Positions 34,496 to 44,584 are shown, numbered from the stretch's first letter. The stretch: DNA of 64,000 nt from JBDHXE01 sp035445085 (GCA_035445085.1 DAOMQA010000001.1:62001-126000), one strand, 5' to 3'. Program-made: numbers and translations. Notes: generated by a model from the sequence alone, not told the origin.

Positions 34496-36145
34496 TTAAA
34501 AATTATCAAACTTTAGAATGAAACGGATATAATGATTTATATTGCTGTTCGTAGAAACAGCATTATATAGAACATTAACAGTAAAATTGCGAATAAATTC
34601 GTATGCGTACGAAATTTTCAAATTATTAGCAAATTCTCCGTCTCCATCTAAAAAAACAACTGATTCGCTATCTATTTCCCTTTTTGTCCAATATGGGTCT
34701 CCACCTACATTTTTAATAATGTTTCCAAGGCTATCAATTATATTTTTACCGTGCCTTGTATAACTATATTCAATATCTATTGGGTGTTTAGAACCGAACC
34801 AATAATTTACGCCTATACTAATTCTATCGGAGTTAGGATTTAGGTACGAGCTAATCATATAGCCATCGTTAATTAATGAATTTTGGCGATTAAAGTGCGA
34901 AAAAGTGTATGGCTCTACCCTTGCATATTCTATTCTTAGATCGATATTATTCAATAGATTAGTAGCAACACCTAAGTTCCAAGCAGATTTATTACCCCAA
35001 TATCCGTTTCCAATTTCTTCAAATTTCACATCATCCATAAAATAAGTACCTTTTATCTGCACTAAATCAGTCTTGATATTAAAATCAAATCCTATACCTG
35101 CATTATCTCTATCTCGCAAGGAATGTTCCAATGATTTGAAAAATGATATTGGATTCAAATATGCTAAATCCATTTGCCTATCTGAGTATATAATTTGCTC
35201 AAACAAGGACAATTCTCCCCATTCTCCATTAATGCTGAACCTATGCATAGCCATATATTTTGAAGGTATGGATATATGAAATCCTGTTTCCCAGCCTCCA
35301 ACTTTATTAACAAAGCCTAATAAAGAGGCATGCATAAATTGATATTTAAAGTTTGAGAACTCTGCACCTAAAGTAATTGCATCGAAAGAGGGTGAATTAT
35401 CAGAAACTATAAATCGATTAAAATAACCTGCACCGATTAATCTATATTCTCTTCCAAGTGAAGCATTAAACCAATCTTTACTGAATCGTAAGTGCGATTC
35501 AGTAAAATCTATATCATCTTTATAATAAATAAATTTAATATTTTTACTATAATGGTTATCGTAGCTTGCTACCTTACGCTCACCGCCAAAAAGGACGCCA
35601 TTTGTTGCTTGAACGGAATACCCGAAAAAATCATCTATACTACCACTAAATCTTACTCCCAGATTTCCAATAATAGAATAACCTGTTTTGTCGCTTTCTT
35701 TATTACTAAGGGTAATAATATCAAGCGAACCTAATGGTTTTAGTGCCGTAAAATATGAGCTATCTTTATATAAATATAAATATTTCTGTTTATTACCATA
35801 AATTTCGCTGCTTAATATACTTAATGAGTCAGTTTTAGATGGAATTAAAATAGTAGCCTCCACCCTATGATTATCGAACTCATTCATATACTCTTCTATT
35901 AAATCTCTATCATTTGCAGATATATTGGAATATTCTTTTGCAATAGACAGAATTTCTAATATGCGGGATTTAGAAAGTGGTAGGTCATTGAGATTATATT
36001 TTCCAATAGCATTCTGGTTTTCTAATTTTTGCAAAAATGTATAAACTGGATGCGCTATTGTAATATGTTCAACTTGAGCATATGCTTTTATTGAACACAA
36101 TAATATAGCAATAATAATTAGCCGATACATCATTTTAGTATTCAT
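34496..36145 (-). CDS. Wzi-like capsule assembly outer-membrane protein
   Basis: The 549-residue protein has a signal peptide (RLIIIAILLCSIKAYAQ) and a short helical segment (HPVYTFLQKLENQNAIGKYNLNDLPLSKSRIL). After it comes a beta-barrel with alternating aromatic strands (FNASLGREYRLIGAGYFNRFIVSDNSPSFDAI) that ends in Phe (FILKFDNF). These are features of the capsule_assembly Wzi family, which helps fix or assemble polysaccharide at the outer surface. It sits between a glycosyltransferase and the SLBB export protein (4 bases away), supporting the role. Confidence 0.82.
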   Translation of the reverse strand: MNTKMMYRLIIIAILLCSIKAYAQVEHITIAHPVYTFLQKLENQNAIGKYNLNDLPLSKSRILEILSIAKEYSNISANDRDLIEEYMNEFDNHRVEATILIPSKTDSLSILSSEIYGNKQKYLYLYKDSSYFTALKPLGSLDIITLSNKESDKTGYSIIGNLGVRFSGSIDDFFGYSVQATNGVLFGGERKVASYDNHYSKNIKFIYYKDDIDFTESHLRFSKDWFNASLGREYRLIGAGYFNRFIVSDNSPSFDAITLGAEFSNFKYQFMHASLLGFVNKVGGWETGFHISIPSKYMAMHRFSINGEWGELSLFEQIIYSDRQMDLAYLNPISFFKSLEHSLRDRDNAGIGFDFNIKTDLVQIKGTYFMDDVKFEEIGNGYWGNKSAWNLGVATNLLNNIDLRIEYARVEPYTFSHFNRQNSLINDGYMISSYLNPNSDRISIGVNYWFGSKHPIDIEYSYTRHGKNIIDSLGNIIKNVGGDPYWTKREIDSESVVFLDGDGEFANNLKISYAYEFIRNFTVNVLYNAVSTNSNINHYIRFILKFDNF

Positions 36146-36149
36146 TCAC

Positions 36150-37880
36150 TTACTTATTGAAGAATGGAGTTAAGAAATTAAGCAAGCCTAAAAACGTTGT
36201 AAATATAGATACATATACAATGTATCTTTGCAATCTAACCGTTGTTGGCTCATCTGGCACCCTTGGAACATATATTTTATCACCCGCATTTACAATAATA
36301 TTTTCGCTACCTTCTATCCAAGCGTTTGTTCGCCCTTTTATTATTCTTGCTCTAAAGTCTTCAGAGCCTTCCGCAAAGCCTCCAGCACGGTTGATGTACC
36401 AAAGCATATTTTTACCTTCTACAAATTCGACGATACCAGGGTTTTTCACTTGCCCCATTACTTCAATATAACCGGGTGTAGACGGTATAGAAATAATATC
36501 TCCATCTTGTAAAACAGCATTGTCCTTATCCGAATTATTGTTGTATAGTTGCTCAAAGTCTACTGCTACTATAGGTTTTTTATATTGAATATCTATAAAA
36601 AATCTTGTAGTATCTTCTGATTTTAAATCAGAATATTGAAAAGTTTCAAAAATCTCTTTCCTAGGATCAATTAGAGTAGAATTAATTTCTTGCCGTCTGT
36701 ATACCCTAGCTAATGGTAAATAAGCATCTTCTAAAAACCCTCCTGCTTGCTCAACTATTTCCTTTATTTTTGTTTTATTTAGTTCAATAAGATAAGTGCC
36801 TGGATTTTTTATATACCCTTGAATTGATACCGTTCCAAACTTTGGCTGGTGATATTCACGCTTAACTCCTACTATTATCTTAGAGCCTGCCTCTAATTGA
36901 AAATCTTCGCTTAGCAAAGTATTATTTTTATCAACTTCTAATTTTATTCTTTTACCGCTAATAGGCAATAATAAATATATATTATCTAAGTCAGCTTCAT
37001 CAGCGAACCCATAACCATATTTTAGTAGCTCCGACGTTTTGTCTCCCTCTTTAAATGGTAAGATAATTGGTCTTGTTACCGCTCCACTTATAGAAATCAC
37101 AGGATATACTTCTTTATCATAAGGAACTATAATAACATCACCTTCCCTGATATAAGGGTCTAATGATGGCTCATTATTAATTACAGCTTTTTCTAAGTCA
37201 ATAATCTGCGATGTACCGTCATTTCGCAATAATTGCACATTTCTCCTCCAATATTCGCTACTCATAGCTAAGCCAGAATTGGAAAACAGCTTCTCATTAT
37301 CTTTTTTCTTTTCCCTAATTTTTAGAACAGATTCCATATACACTAAAGATGTATTTCCATCTTTGGTGGAGAATCTATTTGCAAATGAGATTGCAGTAGA
37401 TACCTGATATGCAGCTGGCAGGGTATAAATAGTCGGTGAGAATACATTTCCTTTTATATTCACAAGGCAACGCCGAGTATCACGCAAAGTAATGAATACC
37501 TGGGCATTCGGATTATTTTTCGTAATAATTTTATTTATTGTATCTTTTGCTTGCGATAAAGTCATACCCTTAATATTTAGTACTCCCATTCGTGGAATTA
37601 ATATAGAGCCATCTGGCGATACATAAATTAATTTTGGGTTTGGTATTGAAGGCAAGACTTGCATACTTAGAATATCATCGGGTCCGATATAATAATAATC
37701 TGGATTAATCATATTCCCAATAGGCATAGCGTCATTTTTTAATAAACGGTCATTATCAATTTGACTACTCAAATCCATTTGTAGAAGGTCTTTTGTATCT
37801 ATTATATTTCCGCCTGCAACTTGGGCGTTCAGACTAAAGCAATTTATAAAAAATATAAATAATATTATTCTTTTTATCAT
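36150..37880 (-). CDS. SLBB-domain polysaccharide export protein (Wza-like)
   Basis: The 576-residue protein has a signal peptide ending SLNAQ. A poly-export domain (YYIGPDDILSMQVLPS, ILIPRMGVLNIKGMTLSQAKDTI) is followed by repeated SLBB segments: VNIKGNVFSPTIYTL, ISISGAVTRPIIL, VSIQGYIKNPGTYLI and IEVMGQVKNPGIVEF. A C-terminal helix (YIVYVSIFTTFLGLLNFLTPF) closes it. It would form the periplasmic/outer-membrane export channel of the polysaccharide. There is no lipobox in the signal, unlike E. coli Wza. The gene is 12 bases from the GH3 gene. Confidence 0.92.
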   Translation of the reverse strand: MIKRIILFIFFINCFSLNAQVAGGNIIDTKDLLQMDLSSQIDNDRLLKNDAMPIGNMINPDYYYIGPDDILSMQVLPSIPNPKLIYVSPDGSILIPRMGVLNIKGMTLSQAKDTINKIITKNNPNAQVFITLRDTRRCLVNIKGNVFSPTIYTLPAAYQVSTAISFANRFSTKDGNTSLVYMESVLKIREKKKDNEKLFSNSGLAMSSEYWRRNVQLLRNDGTSQIIDLEKAVINNEPSLDPYIREGDVIIVPYDKEVYPVISISGAVTRPIILPFKEGDKTSELLKYGYGFADEADLDNIYLLLPISGKRIKLEVDKNNTLLSEDFQLEAGSKIIVGVKREYHQPKFGTVSIQGYIKNPGTYLIELNKTKIKEIVEQAGGFLEDAYLPLARVYRRQEINSTLIDPRKEIFETFQYSDLKSEDTTRFFIDIQYKKPIVAVDFEQLYNNNSDKDNAVLQDGDIISIPSTPGYIEVMGQVKNPGIVEFVEGKNMLWYINRAGGFAEGSEDFRARIIKGRTNAWIEGSENIIVNAGDKIYVPRVPDEPTTVRLQRYIVYVSIFTTFLGLLNFLTPFFNK

Positions 37881-37892
37881 TTTTTCTATCCT

Positions 37893-39437
37893 TTAATATT
37901 TTAAAGATTCGTCTCGACCGCTTAAGTATATGACTGCCGTGGCTAACGAAGCGAAGGAATCAGAATAAGTGGATATTAGCAAATCATATTCTAATTCATT
38001 TTTTAAATATGGGCTACCGAATAAAATTATTATTCGTTTTTTCCCTTTAGACAATTTATTCATTGATGTTTTAAGATTTTCTTCAATAGCAACCGAGCCA
38101 TGATAAGAATGAGATTTTATAAATATAGGAAAGATTACATATTCTGCGTCTTTTGTAGCACTTACAAACTCATCAACGTCCTCATTACTTATCTCATTAT
38201 TGATAAAGGCAAAATCACAGTCATTTTCAAGTGCTTGAGCTAACATAGTAAAAAATCTATTTGCTGCTTGTAAATCGGTATCTTTCTGCAAAATAGCAAA
38301 ACTAGCAAAATTTACTTTCTCTTTAATTGGAATTAAACTTTTATCACCTACTACACTTGCTGCTTTATAGGCAATTTCAAGTGCTAGTTTAAGATGTGTA
38401 TTGAAAATTTGTGTATTTTTATCTAAAATGGCATATTGTGGGATTAAGCCACATTTTCTTTTTACCTTATATAGTTTATCTGCAGACTTTTCTAACTGAT
38501 ACCTAAAATTATTATCATTCTCTAATTTTTGAATAATAAAATTAGCTGATAGTTCTGGGTTTGTAGGAATAAGTGCAATATCATTCCCAGCTAATAAAGC
38601 ATAATAAGCGGCTTGGTTCTCGTCAATATAATGAGTTATAGCCTTCATATCTAATGCATCTGTCAATATTAGCCCATCGTACTTAAGTTCATCTTTTAGG
38701 TATGATATTACATTTTTCGACAAAGAAGCTGGTATTGTATCTGCATCAAATGCTTTCACATATATATGGGCAATCATCATCGACCATACATCATTTTCGA
38801 TAGCACTTATAAAAGGCTTTAATTCATTAGATAACAAACTATCTAACGAACTTTCGATGATTGGTAATGAAATATGTGAATCGGTAGCAGTATCACCATG
38901 TCCAGGAAAGTGCTTAGCACAAGCAATAATATTGTTCTCTTGACTTCCCTTAATATAGCGAACAGCATTATGACTTACCACATCGCTATCTTCGCCAAAA
39001 GCTCTAATATTAATAATTGGATTATTTGGGTTGGAATTAATATCACAGACTGGTGCAAAATTCCAATTAATACCAATTGATTGACATTCCTTAGCTATAG
39101 CAGAAGCAATTTTGTATGAGTTCTCATAATCGTTAGATTTACCAATTGCCATAGCATGAGGAAAAGCTGTTCCTTCGGTCAATCGCATTGGTAAACCATT
39201 CTCAAAATCAGCAGCAAATATTAGAGGAATTGTAGCTATTGCTTGTAGTTGTTCTACTAATTTGGGCACATTATCAGTATTGCCGTCAAAAATACAAAAA
39301 CCGCCTATACCGTTTTTAACTAAATCAATAATATTAGCTCTATATTGGGTGTCTTCAAAATAGTTATCTACGCTTAAGCGTGCAATAATAAGCTGGTATA
39401 CTAACTTTTGCTTACTCCAAGTTGATGATATACCCAT
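37893..39437 (-). CDS. GH3 family beta-N-acetylhexosaminidase-like protein (NagZ-like)
   Basis: The 514-residue protein has a complete GH3 TIM barrel: LIFAADFENGLPMRLTEGTAFPHAMAIG, NWNFAPVCDINSNPNNPIINIRAFGED, and the NagZ-type KHFPGHGDTATDSHISLP, followed by MIAHIYVKAFD and LILTDALDMKAI with the nucleophile Asp in TDALDM. A second Rossmann-like domain (residues 350-510) follows. NagZ removes N-acetylglucosamine from wall fragments and works with NamZ-type enzymes. No signal peptide is seen. Its ATG overlaps the upstream stop by one base (TAATG). Confidence 0.9.
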   Translation of the reverse strand: MGISSTWSKQKLVYQLIIARLSVDNYFEDTQYRANIIDLVKNGIGGFCIFDGNTDNVPKLVEQLQAIATIPLIFAADFENGLPMRLTEGTAFPHAMAIGKSNDYENSYKIASAIAKECQSIGINWNFAPVCDINSNPNNPIINIRAFGEDSDVVSHNAVRYIKGSQENNIIACAKHFPGHGDTATDSHISLPIIESSLDSLLSNELKPFISAIENDVWSMMIAHIYVKAFDADTIPASLSKNVISYLKDELKYDGLILTDALDMKAITHYIDENQAAYYALLAGNDIALIPTNPELSANFIIQKLENDNNFRYQLEKSADKLYKVKRKCGLIPQYAILDKNTQIFNTHLKLALEIAYKAASVVGDKSLIPIKEKVNFASFAILQKDTDLQAANRFFTMLAQALENDCDFAFINNEISNEDVDEFVSATKDAEYVIFPIFIKSHSYHGSVAIEENLKTSMNKLSKGKKRIIILFGSPYLKNELEYDLLISTYSDSFASLATAVIYLSGRDESLKY

Positions 39438-39913
39438 TATTTCACCATATTTTCTAAATTTATTCCTTCAAATACCATTAATTTATTGCTTAAGTCTTCT
39501 GGTATAGTTGCTGGTTTATTATCTTTAATATCTACATTCACAAGAGTTGAGTTTAACTTTATAACTACTCTGCCACTTTCATCTAAGATAATATTATCAA
39601 GATTTATTGAGGAATGTCCTATCTTTGAACAACGGGTATAAGTATAATAAGTATCACTCAGCATAAGTGAATGAAAATAGTCCATTTCATGATGCACTGT
39701 CATCAATGGAGTATGCTGTGTAAATGTTTTTTTATTAAACTCTACGCCACAATTTTCTAAATATTTTGTTCTTGCCCATTCACAAAAATAAAAATATTGA
39801 ATATTGTGCACTACACGAAACGAATCTACTTCGTGAAATTTCACTTGACCTTCAATTTTGTGTTTAAATTTTTTTAATTCTAATAAAATATCTTCTTCAG
39901 AATATTTTTTCAA
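39437..39913 (-). CDS. Acyl-CoA thioesterase, 4-hydroxybenzoyl-CoA thioesterase type
   Basis: This 158-residue hotdog-fold protein has FHEVDSFRVVHNIQYFYFCEWARTKYLENCGV, the family start region with an Asp replaced in a His-Asn pair. MTVHHEMDYFHSLMLSDTYYTYTRCSKIGHSSINLDNIIL follows, matching the YbgC-like fold. It hydrolyses acyl-CoA thioesters. The exact substrate is unknown and the nearby genes do not define a pathway. Confidence 0.82.
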   Translation of the reverse strand: MKKYSEEDILLELKKFKHKIEGQVKFHEVDSFRVVHNIQYFYFCEWARTKYLENCGVEFNKKTFTQHTPLMTVHHEMDYFHSLMLSDTYYTYTRCSKIGHSSINLDNIILDESGRVVIKLNSTLVNVDIKDNKPATIPEDLSNKLMVFEGINLENMVK

Positions 39914-39914
39914 T

Positions 39915-40949
39915 TTATAGTTCCTTTATAATACTTTCAATAATATCAATAGACGAATACATATTATCATCACTTATATTTAAATGAAATACGACACGGA
40001 TATTTTGCTCGCCAACAGCACTAAGCAATAAGCCTTTTTGTTTACATTTTGCTACAAAACTTGAGGGTGAAATTGTATTGTGCAAAGCAAAAATAACTAT
40101 ATTTGTTTGTACTCTATCAATATCGCAGTCAATTCTATCGATTTTGCTTATTAGATTAGCAAACTGCTTTGCATTTTGGTGGTCGTTTATTAATTTATCA
40201 TAATTATTATCGATAGCATATATTCCAGCTGCTGCCAAGATACCTGCTTGTCTCATTCCGCCACCAAAAATTTTGCGCCATTTAATAGCTTTCTTAATAT
40301 TTTCTTTTGTAGACATAAGCAATGAACCAACTGGTGCACCCATTCCTTTTGACAAACAAACAGATAATGTATCAAAGTACTTGGCATATTCCATTAAAGG
40401 CACTCCAGAGGCTACCGTAGCGTTCCATATTCTTGCACCGTCTAAATGCATCATCAAATCATATTTATCTGCTATTCGCCTTACGTCTTTGATGTAATTT
40501 AAATCTAAAATTGCTCCCCCATGTCTATTATGAGTATTTTCTAATGCAATTACTTTAGTAGTCGGGAAGTAATAATCATTAGGTCTTATTGCTTTTTCAA
40601 TCTCTTCTAAGGGTATCATTCCGTTATACGAAGGTATAGTTCTAATTTGTATATTCGATAAAATAGACGGGGCTGCCGTTTCATAATAAAAAATATGTGC
40701 TTCTTTTTCAGCAATCACCTCATCACCTGGATTAGTAAGAATCTTTAATGCAATTTGATTGCTCATTGTTCCAGATGGCACAAATAAAGCATCATCTTTA
40801 GCAAATAATTCCGCCACTTTTGATTGTAGTAGATTTACTGTTGGGTCTTCAGCATATACATCGTCGCCAAGCTCTGCACCCATCATATAATTCAGCATAT
40901 TTTGAGACGGTTTAGTAACTGTATCGCTTCTAAGGTCAATAATTTCCAT
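39915..40949 (-). CDS. ltaE: Low-specificity L-threonine aldolase
   Basis: The 344-residue PLP enzyme splits threonine into glycine and acetaldehyde. Motifs are DLRSDTVTKPSQNMLNYMMGAELGDDVYAEDPTVN, ALFVPSGTMSNQIAL, ENTHNRHGGAIL, HLDGARIWNA, and the PLP lysine in SVCLSKGMGAPVGSLL. Length and motif spacing are normal. It lies 1 base from the thioesterase gene. Specificity (L-threonine or L-allo-threonine) cannot be read. Confidence 0.92.
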   Translation of the reverse strand: MEIIDLRSDTVTKPSQNMLNYMMGAELGDDVYAEDPTVNLLQSKVAELFAKDDALFVPSGTMSNQIALKILTNPGDEVIAEKEAHIFYYETAAPSILSNIQIRTIPSYNGMIPLEEIEKAIRPNDYYFPTTKVIALENTHNRHGGAILDLNYIKDVRRIADKYDLMMHLDGARIWNATVASGVPLMEYAKYFDTLSVCLSKGMGAPVGSLLMSTKENIKKAIKWRKIFGGGMRQAGILAAAGIYAIDNNYDKLINDHQNAKQFANLISKIDRIDCDIDRVQTNIVIFALHNTISPSSFVAKCKQKGLLLSAVGEQNIRVVFHLNISDDNMYSSIDIIESIIKEL

Positions 40950-41008
40950 TTTAAGATAATACTATATTATAAAGATACAAAAATACGTAATTATGGGTAA
41001 TTAACCGT

Positions 41009-41743
41009 TTACATCATAAATAAGTTTAAGAAACTAGTATGAAAGATATTCCAAGCAAGCATATTTATAAGGCTCATAGTAGTACCGACAGCAAGTGGTA
41101 TAGCTAAATTATCGTCTAATCTTATCCGTGTGGATACTAATTCAGCTATCCCACCCATAAAAGCACCAATATAACCAGCTATATAAAACCACATATCTGC
41201 ATTAAATATCGCCCCCATAATCCATACTACAAAAATACCAGAAATAATAAAAGCCGATGTACCTTCATAAGATTTATCTAATATTTTATGTTTACCAAAC
41301 CTTCTACCTATCAAGGCAGCAGATATATCTGAAATTATCAATATCATAAATGAAATAACAGCTATTACCTTAGGGAATATTATGATAGTAATTAATGCGG
41401 CAATCAATACCCAAGAAGCACCATTTAATATAAATAATTCGCCATTTTTTTCGTGCTGTCTCAGCATTTTTTCAAAATAGAAGTATAAGTATTTTTTAAC
41501 AAAGTTATCGTATTTGCCTAATATGTCTATTAGTATAGTCAGAAAGGTTATAGGTATCAGAAGCCATAGGGCAAACTCTTTAGTAACAAAAATATATGCA
41601 ATTGGTATACTTAGGGAAGCTAAATGAATACTTTTTCTTAATAGTTCTTGTTCATAACTTATATTTTCTAAATTCTTTGTCTTTTCAGAATTAGATATTA
41701 CTTTTGCATCTGTGATATTATTATTTTCTGAATTATAATTCAC
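41009..41743 (-). CDS. Polyprenol/diacylglycerol kinase-like membrane protein (SEC59/DGK1/VTE5 family)
   Basis: The protein has six to seven helices with RKSIHLASLSIPIAYIF, IDILGKYDNFVKKYL, FILNGASWVLIAAL, ISDISAALIGRRFGKHKILDKSYEGTSAFIIS and GAFMGGIAELVSTR, the motifs of the CTP-dependent polyprenol/phytol kinase family. It probably phosphorylates a lipid alcohol such as undecaprenol or diacylglycerol. I start it at GTG 41743, since the longer frame to ATG 41833 overlaps ispE on the other strand by 66 bases and adds only a Phe/Lys-rich leader. The start is tentative. Confidence 0.78.
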   Translation of the reverse strand: MNYNSENNNITDAKVISNSEKTKNLENISYEQELLRKSIHLASLSIPIAYIFVTKEFALWLLIPITFLTILIDILGKYDNFVKKYLYFYFEKMLRQHEKNGELFILNGASWVLIAALITIIIFPKVIAVISFMILIISDISAALIGRRFGKHKILDKSYEGTSAFIISGIFVVWIMGAIFNADMWFYIAGYIGAFMGGIAELVSTRIRLDDNLAIPLAVGTTMSLINMLAWNIFHTSFLNLFMM

Positions 41744-41767
41744 TATTTTCCAATTATTTTTAAAAAA

Positions 41768-42613
41768 ATGTATAATAAAAAGTTTAAATTTATAAAAAAA
41801 ACTGCAAATGCTAAAATAAATTTCGGTTTGCAAGTTCTAAATAAGCGTACTGACGGTTATCATAATATAAATACTATATTTTATCCTATATTTTTATCAG
41901 ACACAATTGAATTTGCCTTAGCAGATGATTTTTATTTTAATGAGGAGCATCCTACTGGTATACCTATTAATGATAATTTAATATATAAAGTTTGGGAAAT
42001 AATGCAATCTAACTACGATATTTCTGGAATATCTGTGCAGTTGAATAAGATGATACCCTTAGGAGCAGGTTTAGGTGGTGGTAGTTCTGATGCAGCAAAG
42101 ACAATCATAGCTATAAATGAATTATATGATTTGCACCTATCCCAATATGATATGTTGCAAATTGCATTAAAATGTGGCTCGGATATACCATACTTTTTTA
42201 ATTCCTTGTACCCTGCAACAGCTGGGTCGCGTGGCGAACAATTAGAGTACTTTACCTCGATGAAAAGATACCATTTAGTCTTAATCAACCCAGGCATTCA
42301 TGTATCCACTCCCTTTGCTTATTCTTCTCTAAATAGAAACCTTAGTGATAATATTGAAAAAGTTGATTTTAAAGATATAATTTTAAATAGTAAGAAAGAA
42401 GATTTTAAAAAGCTCATTTTTAACGACTTTGAAGAAGTCTTTTCTAAAGACCACCCTGAAGTAAATAGAATAAAACAAGTAATGTATGAAAATGGCTCAT
42501 TTTTTGCTCTAATGTCTGGCAGTGGTTCGAGTGTATTCGGATTATTTGAAGAAAAAATAGATAAGGAAGTATTTAAAAGTACATTTCCTGATTATTTCAT
42601 ATATACAGAATAA
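41768..42613 (+). CDS. ispE: 4-diphosphocytidyl-2-C-methyl-D-erythritol kinase
   Basis: IspE is the ATP-dependent kinase of the MEP isoprenoid pathway. The 281-residue protein has TANAKINFGLQVLNKRTDGYHNINTIFYPI, the GHMP glycine loop MIPLGAGLGGGSSDAA near residue 97, GSDIPYF, and the C-terminal FALMSGSGSSVFGLF. All three GHMP motifs are intact. It is divergent from the lipid kinase and precedes glgA by 22 bases. Confidence 0.95.
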   Translation: MYNKKFKFIKKTANAKINFGLQVLNKRTDGYHNINTIFYPIFLSDTIEFALADDFYFNEEHPTGIPINDNLIYKVWEIMQSNYDISGISVQLNKMIPLGAGLGGGSSDAAKTIIAINELYDLHLSQYDMLQIALKCGSDIPYFFNSLYPATAGSRGEQLEYFTSMKRYHLVLINPGIHVSTPFAYSSLNRNLSDNIEKVDFKDIILNSKKEDFKKLIFNDFEEVFSKDHPEVNRIKQVMYENGSFFALMSGSGSSVFGLFEEKIDKEVFKSTFPDYFIYTE

Positions 42614-42635
42614 TAATAAATAATTGTAGGGTAAA

Positions 42636-44111
42636 ATGAATATATTATTAGCGTCGGCAGAAGTTGCACCATTTGCTAAGGCAGGTGGTTTAGCTGATAT
42701 GACTGCTTCTTTACCAATAGAATGGCACAAATACGGACAAAATCCAATTGTAGTTATGCCCAAGTATGGCTTTATTGATACCTATAAATTCGATATTCAC
42801 CCTACTGATATAACTCTGATAGTACCAATGGGCTTTTGGACAGAGTATGCCCGCCTATGGGAAGGTAGATTACCTAATTCAGAAGTACCTATATATCTTG
42901 TTGAGCATAATGTATATTTTGATAGACGTGGTATTTATGGAGACCCGAACGAGTATCCCGATAATGATAGACGGTTTATTTTCTTTAGTAGAGCCGTTAT
43001 GGAAACGGCAAAGGCTCTAAATTTTGCACCAGATATTATCAATGCTCATGACTTTCATGCCGCCTTTTCGTTAGCTTTTTTAAAATCACATTATAAAAAT
43101 GATCCCATCTTTGCTAATTGTGCTGGAGTTTATACTATACATAATTTAGCATACCAAGGGAAATTTAATCCATATTCAGCGTTAGAATACTCTGGATTTG
43201 GTATGAAAGAATTTTACCCTGGCTCGTGGTTTGAACATCAGGGTTCGGTAAATGCAATGAAAACTGGGATTATGTTTGCCGATAAAATTACAACTGTTAG
43301 CCCAACGTATGCAAAGGAAATTAGATACCCGTATTATTCAGAGGGCTTACAAGATATACTTAATCTCCGTGGTGCAGATTTAATTGGCATACTAAACGGA
43401 GTATATTATAATGAATGGAATCCTTTAAGCGACGATTTATTATACCAGAATTATAATTTAGACAGCTTAAGCAACAAGAATATAAATAAATTAAAACTAC
43501 TTGAAGAACTGGGAATAAGCAAAGACGATAACCCAGAGCTACCATTAGTTGGAATGGTTACACGTTTAGCAGAGCAAAAAGGTATTGATTTATTAATGCT
43601 AAAATTAGAGGAGTATTTAGCTAATTCACAACTTAGGTTTATACTTTTAGGTAGTGGCGAAAGTAAGTATGTAGATTACTTTAATTATTTAAAGTGGAAA
43701 TACCCTAAGCTTGCGTTAATCAATGTCGGCTACAAAAATGATCTATCACACAAGATATTTGCAGGTGCTGATTATTTATTAGTTCCTTCACGGTTTGAGC
43801 CTTGCGGGCTTACTCAGATGTATGCTTTGAGCTATGGCACAGTCCCAATCGTTAGGATGACTGGTGGTTTAGCTGATACGGTAAAAGAATACAATATGGC
43901 TACGGCTGATGGTTACGGCTTCTTATTTTGGCAATATAACGCCGATGATTTAGCTTTTGCGATTAGAAGAGCTTTGACAGTATACAACAATGAACCACAT
44001 TGGGATATAATTAGAAAAAATGCTATGCAATGTAATTATTCTTCCTCTAATACGGCATTAGAGTACTTAAAAGTATTTAAGTGGGCTACTGAAAAAATGA
44101 GGAATCAATGA
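42636..44111 (+). CDS. glgA: Glycogen synthase (GT5)
   Basis: GlgA elongates alpha-1,4-glucan from ADP- or UDP-glucose. The 491-residue protein starts with ILLASAEVAPFAKAGGLADM (the KxGGL sugar-nucleotide site) and has NAHDFHAAF, YTIHNLAYQGKF, VSPTYAKEI, VGMVTRLAEQKGIDLL, and the C-terminal VPSRFEPCGLTQMYALSYGTVPIVRMTGGLADTV with the catalytic Glu. Length and motifs are normal. It shares 4 bases (ATGA) with the GNAT gene. Confidence 0.96.
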   Translation: MNILLASAEVAPFAKAGGLADMTASLPIEWHKYGQNPIVVMPKYGFIDTYKFDIHPTDITLIVPMGFWTEYARLWEGRLPNSEVPIYLVEHNVYFDRRGIYGDPNEYPDNDRRFIFFSRAVMETAKALNFAPDIINAHDFHAAFSLAFLKSHYKNDPIFANCAGVYTIHNLAYQGKFNPYSALEYSGFGMKEFYPGSWFEHQGSVNAMKTGIMFADKITTVSPTYAKEIRYPYYSEGLQDILNLRGADLIGILNGVYYNEWNPLSDDLLYQNYNLDSLSNKNINKLKLLEELGISKDDNPELPLVGMVTRLAEQKGIDLLMLKLEEYLANSQLRFILLGSGESKYVDYFNYLKWKYPKLALINVGYKNDLSHKIFAGADYLLVPSRFEPCGLTQMYALSYGTVPIVRMTGGLADTVKEYNMATADGYGFLFWQYNADDLAFAIRRALTVYNNEPHWDIIRKNAMQCNYSSSNTALEYLKVFKWATEKMRNQ

Positions 44112-44584
44112 TAAATATTAGAGCCGCAGAAGCAAAAGATACAGGCATAATACTTAGTTTGATAAAAGAATTAGCCGAATATGAAAATCTATCTGATAGT
44201 GTAGTTGCTACCGAAGAAAGTATTTTAAAATATGCTTTTGTACCTAATCCATTAATACACATTTTGATTGCAGAGTATAACAATGAAATAGCAGGTTTTG
44301 CTTTATATTATTATAATTTTTCGACATTTGTAGGCAAACCGGGCATTTACTTAGAGGATGTATTTATAAAAGAAGTATTTCGTGGTTATGGAATTGGTAA
44401 ATTACTCTTGCAACGAATTGCTCAAATTACAATAGAATCTAATTTTGGACGATTTGAATGGAGTGTTTTGAATTGGAATCCTGCAAGAAAGTTTTATGAG
44501 CATCTTGGAGCAAAGGCTTTGGAAGAATGGAAGACATATAGAATAGATGGGAATGAATTAAGAAAGTTAGCAGAAAATAAATGA
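44108..44584 (+). CDS. GNAT family N-acetyltransferase (diamine acetyltransferase-like)
   Basis: The 158-residue protein matches the spermidine/spermine acetyltransferase form: IRAAEAKDTGIILSLIKELAEYENLSDSV at the start, FALYYYNFSTFVGKPGIYLEDVFIKEVFRGYGIGKLLLQRIAQ with acetyl-CoA loop RGYGIGK, and WNPARKFYEHLGAKALEEWKTYRI. Its start overlaps the glgA stop by 4 bases, so they are translated together. Substrate may be a polyamine or small amine. Confidence 0.9.
   Translation: MINIRAAEAKDTGIILSLIKELAEYENLSDSVVATEESILKYAFVPNPLIHILIAEYNNEIAGFALYYYNFSTFVGKPGIYLEDVFIKEVFRGYGIGKLLLQRIAQITIESNFGRFEWSVLNWNPARKFYEHLGAKALEEWKTYRIDGNELRKLAENK

Noticed and set aside
41744..41833. Longer polyprenol kinase start at ATG 41833
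   Set aside because: It overlaps the ispE start on the other strand by 66 bases and adds a low-complexity leader. The GTG at 41743 is favoured, though not proved.
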